Origin: Bacteroidota bacterium | GTDB lineage: Bacteria; Bacteroidota; Bacteroidia; Sphingobacteriales; Sphingobacteriaceae | Length of the DNA stretch: 9,202 nucleotides | NCBI GenBank assembly: GCA_013288465.1 | Contig: JABDBT010000095.1 | Location: 1 to 9,202, forward strand | Direction of reading: 5' to 3' | Shown: one piece after another, positions 7,110 to 9,202 of the stretch | Position numbering within the stretch: position 1 is the first letter of the stretch | Layout of the letters: each line of letters starts with the position of its first letter | Made by a program: the position numbers and the translations under genes | Notes under the pieces: generated by a model | What the model was told of the DNA's origin: nothing | Database searches by the model: none | Seen by the model: the letters and a program-made list of their open reading frames with translations, nothing else

Positions 7110-8600
7110 ATGATCTTATCAAAAAACAACTTAAAAAATATAAATGTACCCGGGCTGGACATGCCCGATGAAAATATCTTTGACCTGCCCGAAAAAGTAC
7201 TGCAGTTTGGCACAGGGGTATTGTTAAGGGGATTGCCTGATTATTTTATTGATAAAGCCAACAGGAACGGTGTTTTTAATGGCCGTGTGGCGGTTGTAAA
7301 ATCAACCGACACAGGTTCATCAACCGATTTTGACAAACAGGATAATTTATATACCATCTATTGCAAAGGCATTGAACATGGTAAAGAAATTAACGAGGAT
7401 GTGATATGTTCGGCTATAAGCAGGGTATTGTCCGCGTCGGGCGAATGGGCCGCTATTTTAGCTGTCGCGAAAAGCCCCGAATTACAGATCGTTATATCCA
7501 ATACTACCGAAGTAGGCATACAACTGGTCAAAGAAAGCATCCATCAGCAACCACCTGCCTCTTATCCCGGCAAATTATTGGCTGTATTGTATGAACGTTA
7601 TAAGGCCTTTAATGGCAGCATTGATAGCGGCCTGGTTATCATCCCAACCGAGCTTATTGTTGACAACGGTAAAAAGTTAAAAGCAATTGTACTGGAACTG
7701 GCACAGTTTAATCAACTGGAGCCTGCTTTTATCCATTGGCTTGAAAACTGTAACAGCTTTTGTAACTCATTAGTTGACCGCATTGTACCGGGTAAACCCG
7801 ATAAAGCATTAGCTGCTGAACTGAAAAATCAAAGAGGTTATTCGGACGATCTGCACATCATGTCAGAAACTTATAGTTTATGGGCCATTGAGGGTGATGA
7901 TAAAGTTGCCGCCAAACTATCATTTAGCTGGGTTAATAAAGGTGTGATCATTACACCTGATATTGAATTGTTCAGGGAGTTGAAATTGCGGTTATTAAAC
8001 GGCTCGCATACTTTAAGCTGCGCTGTCGCATTCCTTTCGGGCTTCAATACAGTTAAAGAGGCAATGGATGATGAAGGCTTTGTAAACTTTATTACGCAGC
8101 TTGCATTTAAAGAGATTATTCCGGCCATCCCGTATAAGATAGATCAACAGGCTGCTGAGGACTTTGCCAACAGTGTTTTAGACCGATACCGCAATCCAAA
8201 TATCCGCCACGAATGGATCAGCATTTCCGCCCAATATGCGGCTAAGCTTAAAATGCGGGTGATCCCGCTATTGCTGAACTGTTATAAAATAAACAATACC
8301 GTTCCCGCTAACATGGCGCTTGGCTTTGCCGCTTTCCTGCGGTTTATGAAGGTTGAACAAAAAGATGACGGCACCTACAAAGGGTCGATAAATAATAAGG
8401 ATTATACGGTAACAGACAGCCAGGCACCGTATTTTTGTGCTATATGGAAATCGGAGGATACCGCCTCCATAGTTGAAACCGTTTTGAAAAACAAGGAGCT
8501 TTGGGATGCTGACCTGACCGAATTACCGGGTTTTGCGGCAACCGTGCTTACAAAGCTAAATGAAATTATAGCAGACAATGTACAGTTAACCGCTGTCTGA
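7110..8600 (+). CDS. uxaB: Tagaturonate reductase (altronate oxidoreductase)
   Basis: Reduces D-tagaturonate to D-altronate with NADH, the second step of the isomerase route of galacturonate catabolism (cytoplasm). It belongs to the mannitol dehydrogenase / polyol long-chain family. From the ATG at 7110 it has 496 residues, close to E. coli UxaB (483). The N-terminal nucleotide-binding turn is FGTGVLLRG (33-41). The catalytic signature sits in LKLRLLNGSHTLS: Lys292, Asn297 and His300, with the same 5- and 3-residue spacing as Lys295/Asn300/His303 of Pseudomonas mannitol dehydrogenase. The start is uncertain: an in-frame GTG at 7098 would add four residues, and neither start has a clear ribosome binding site. 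I prefer 7110 because the GTG lies within the repeated motif region. uxaA follows after 14 bases, which argues for tagaturonate over mannitol or fructuronate as substrate. Confidence 0.92.
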   Translation: MILSKNNLKNINVPGLDMPDENIFDLPEKVLQFGTGVLLRGLPDYFIDKANRNGVFNGRVAVVKSTDTGSSTDFDKQDNLYTIYCKGIEHGKEINEDVICSAISRVLSASGEWAAILAVAKSPELQIVISNTTEVGIQLVKESIHQQPPASYPGKLLAVLYERYKAFNGSIDSGLVIIPTELIVDNGKKLKAIVLELAQFNQLEPAFIHWLENCNSFCNSLVDRIVPGKPDKALAAELKNQRGYSDDLHIMSETYSLWAIEGDDKVAAKLSFSWVNKGVIITPDIELFRELKLRLLNGSHTLSCAVAFLSGFNTVKEAMDDEGFVNFITQLAFKEIIPAIPYKIDQQAAEDFANSVLDRYRNPNIRHEWISISAQYAAKLKMRVIPLLLNCYKINNTVPANMALGFAAFLRFMKVEQKDDGTYKGSINNKDYTVTDSQAPYFCAIWKSEDTASIVETVLKNKELWDADLTELPGFAATVLTKLNEIIADNVQLTAV

Positions 8601-8614
8601 ATAAATATATCGTT

Positions 8615-9202
8615 ATGAAACAAAGAATAACAAAGGTACACCACGCAGATAATGTTATGGTAGCGCTTGCCGACCTGCAAGCAGGCGAAGACGCTATTTA
8701 CCAGGGTAAAAGCTATAAGGTAGTGGAATTTATACCGGCCAAACATAAGTTTGCCATTAACCTTATTCCCGAAGGTGGTGATATCATCATGTATGGTGTT
8801 TTAGTGGGCCGGGCCCTAAGTGATATTGTTGCGGGTGGTTTGCTAACCATTACCAATGTAAAACATGCAGCCAGCGGCTTTTTAACCGGCACAAGCCATG
8901 CCGACTGGCATAAGCCGGATTCGTCTAAATGGAAAAACAGCACCTTTAACGGTTATCACCGCGAAGATGGCAGCGTAGGCACCGCCAATTACTGGCTGGT
9001 AATACCTATGGTTTTTTGCGAGAACCGCAATACAGAAGTGTTACAGGAAGCTTTGGTAAAACCATTGGGCTATGGCCGTAAAAAAACTTACGAGGTAAAG
9101 GCGCAGCAACTTATTAACATGGTGCGTGCAGGCGGTGGTTTGGATGAAGTGCTTTATACCGAAATTGATAATAATACCGCTCAAGTTGGGCAAACCAAGG
9201 TA
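8615..9202 (+). CDS. uxaA: Altronate dehydratase, N-terminal part (3' end outside window)
   Basis: Dehydrates D-altronate to 2-keto-3-deoxygluconate, the step after UxaB. The frame opens with the ATG at 8615 (MKQRITKVHHADNVMVAL) and stays open to the window end, giving 196 codons; family members run roughly 500-550, so most of the catalytic domain is missing here. The N-terminal SAF domain is visible (about 8-85: DNVMVALADLQAGE, then HKFAINLIPEGGDIIMYG), followed by the linker and the start of the main domain with the family signature GYHREDGSVGTANYWLV (about 118-134). Galactarate and sulfolactate dehydratases share this fold, but the SAF-linked form directly behind uxaB is best read as UxaA. 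It lies 14 bases after the uxaB stop, in the same operon, without a visible ribosome binding site. Confidence 0.93.
   Translation, partial: MKQRITKVHHADNVMVALADLQAGEDAIYQGKSYKVVEFIPAKHKFAINLIPEGGDIIMYGVLVGRALSDIVAGGLLTITNVKHAASGFLTGTSHADWHKPDSSKWKNSTFNGYHREDGSVGTANYWLVIPMVFCENRNTEVLQEALVKPLGYGRKKTYEVKAQQLINMVRAGGGLDEVLYTEIDNNTAQVGQTKV

Noticed and set aside
8402..8943. Two antisense open frames (8402-8746 and 8713-8943) across the uxaB-uxaA junction
   Set aside because: Both are opposite conserved coding sequence of uxaB and uxaA and have no recognisable features.

Overview
This is an all-plus-strand carbohydrate-catabolism segment, most likely from a Bacteroidota of the Sphingobacteriaceae type (Mucilaginibacter/Pedobacter-like). 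That placement is inferred from the gene families, the modest GC with AT-rich spacers, the near absence of Shine-Dalgarno sequences, and a palindromic intergenic repeat of a style common in that group. I cannot run a search to confirm the taxon.

Region 1 (1-5115) is an L-rhamnose and L-lactate module. It starts inside an L-rhamnose isomerase (rhaI; N-terminus off the window). A 171-base spacer follows, then an FGGY sugar kinase (rhamnulokinase role, rhaB) and lutA, lutB and lutC, the three subunits of the LutABC iron-sulfur L-lactate oxidation complex. Kinase and lutA overlap by 4 bases (ATGA), lutA and lutB are 12 bases apart, and lutB and lutC overlap by 1 base (TAATG), so these four genes form a tight operon. 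The logic is rhamnose -> rhamnulose -> rhamnulose-1-phosphate -> (aldolase, not in the window) dihydroxyacetone phosphate + L-lactaldehyde -> (dehydrogenase, not in the window) L-lactate -> (LutABC) pyruvate.

Region 2 (5116-6866) is a predicted exported GH28 polygalacturonase of the exo-acting type, with signal peptide and catalytic aspartates in place. It would release galacturonate from pectic chains.

Region 3 (6864-7109) is a non-coding spacer containing a nested inverted repeat (perfect 18-bp outer and 13-bp inner arms) inside a weaker outer inverted repeat. A 12-base sequence occurs in the loop and again just before the next gene. It is either a small palindromic repeat element or a control region, perhaps both.

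Region 4 (7110-9202) is the D-galacturonate branch: tagaturonate reductase (uxaB), then 14 bases on, the first 196 codons of altronate dehydratase (uxaA), cut by the window end.

Together the window looks like part of a pectin-use locus: rhamnose and galacturonate are the two alternating sugars of the rhamnogalacturonan I backbone, and both catabolic routes flank the pectinase. No transporter, SusC/SusD pair, regulator, tRNA, CRISPR or phage gene is visible. I did not find a clearly new biological system; the most unexplained piece is the structured spacer at 6864-7103.
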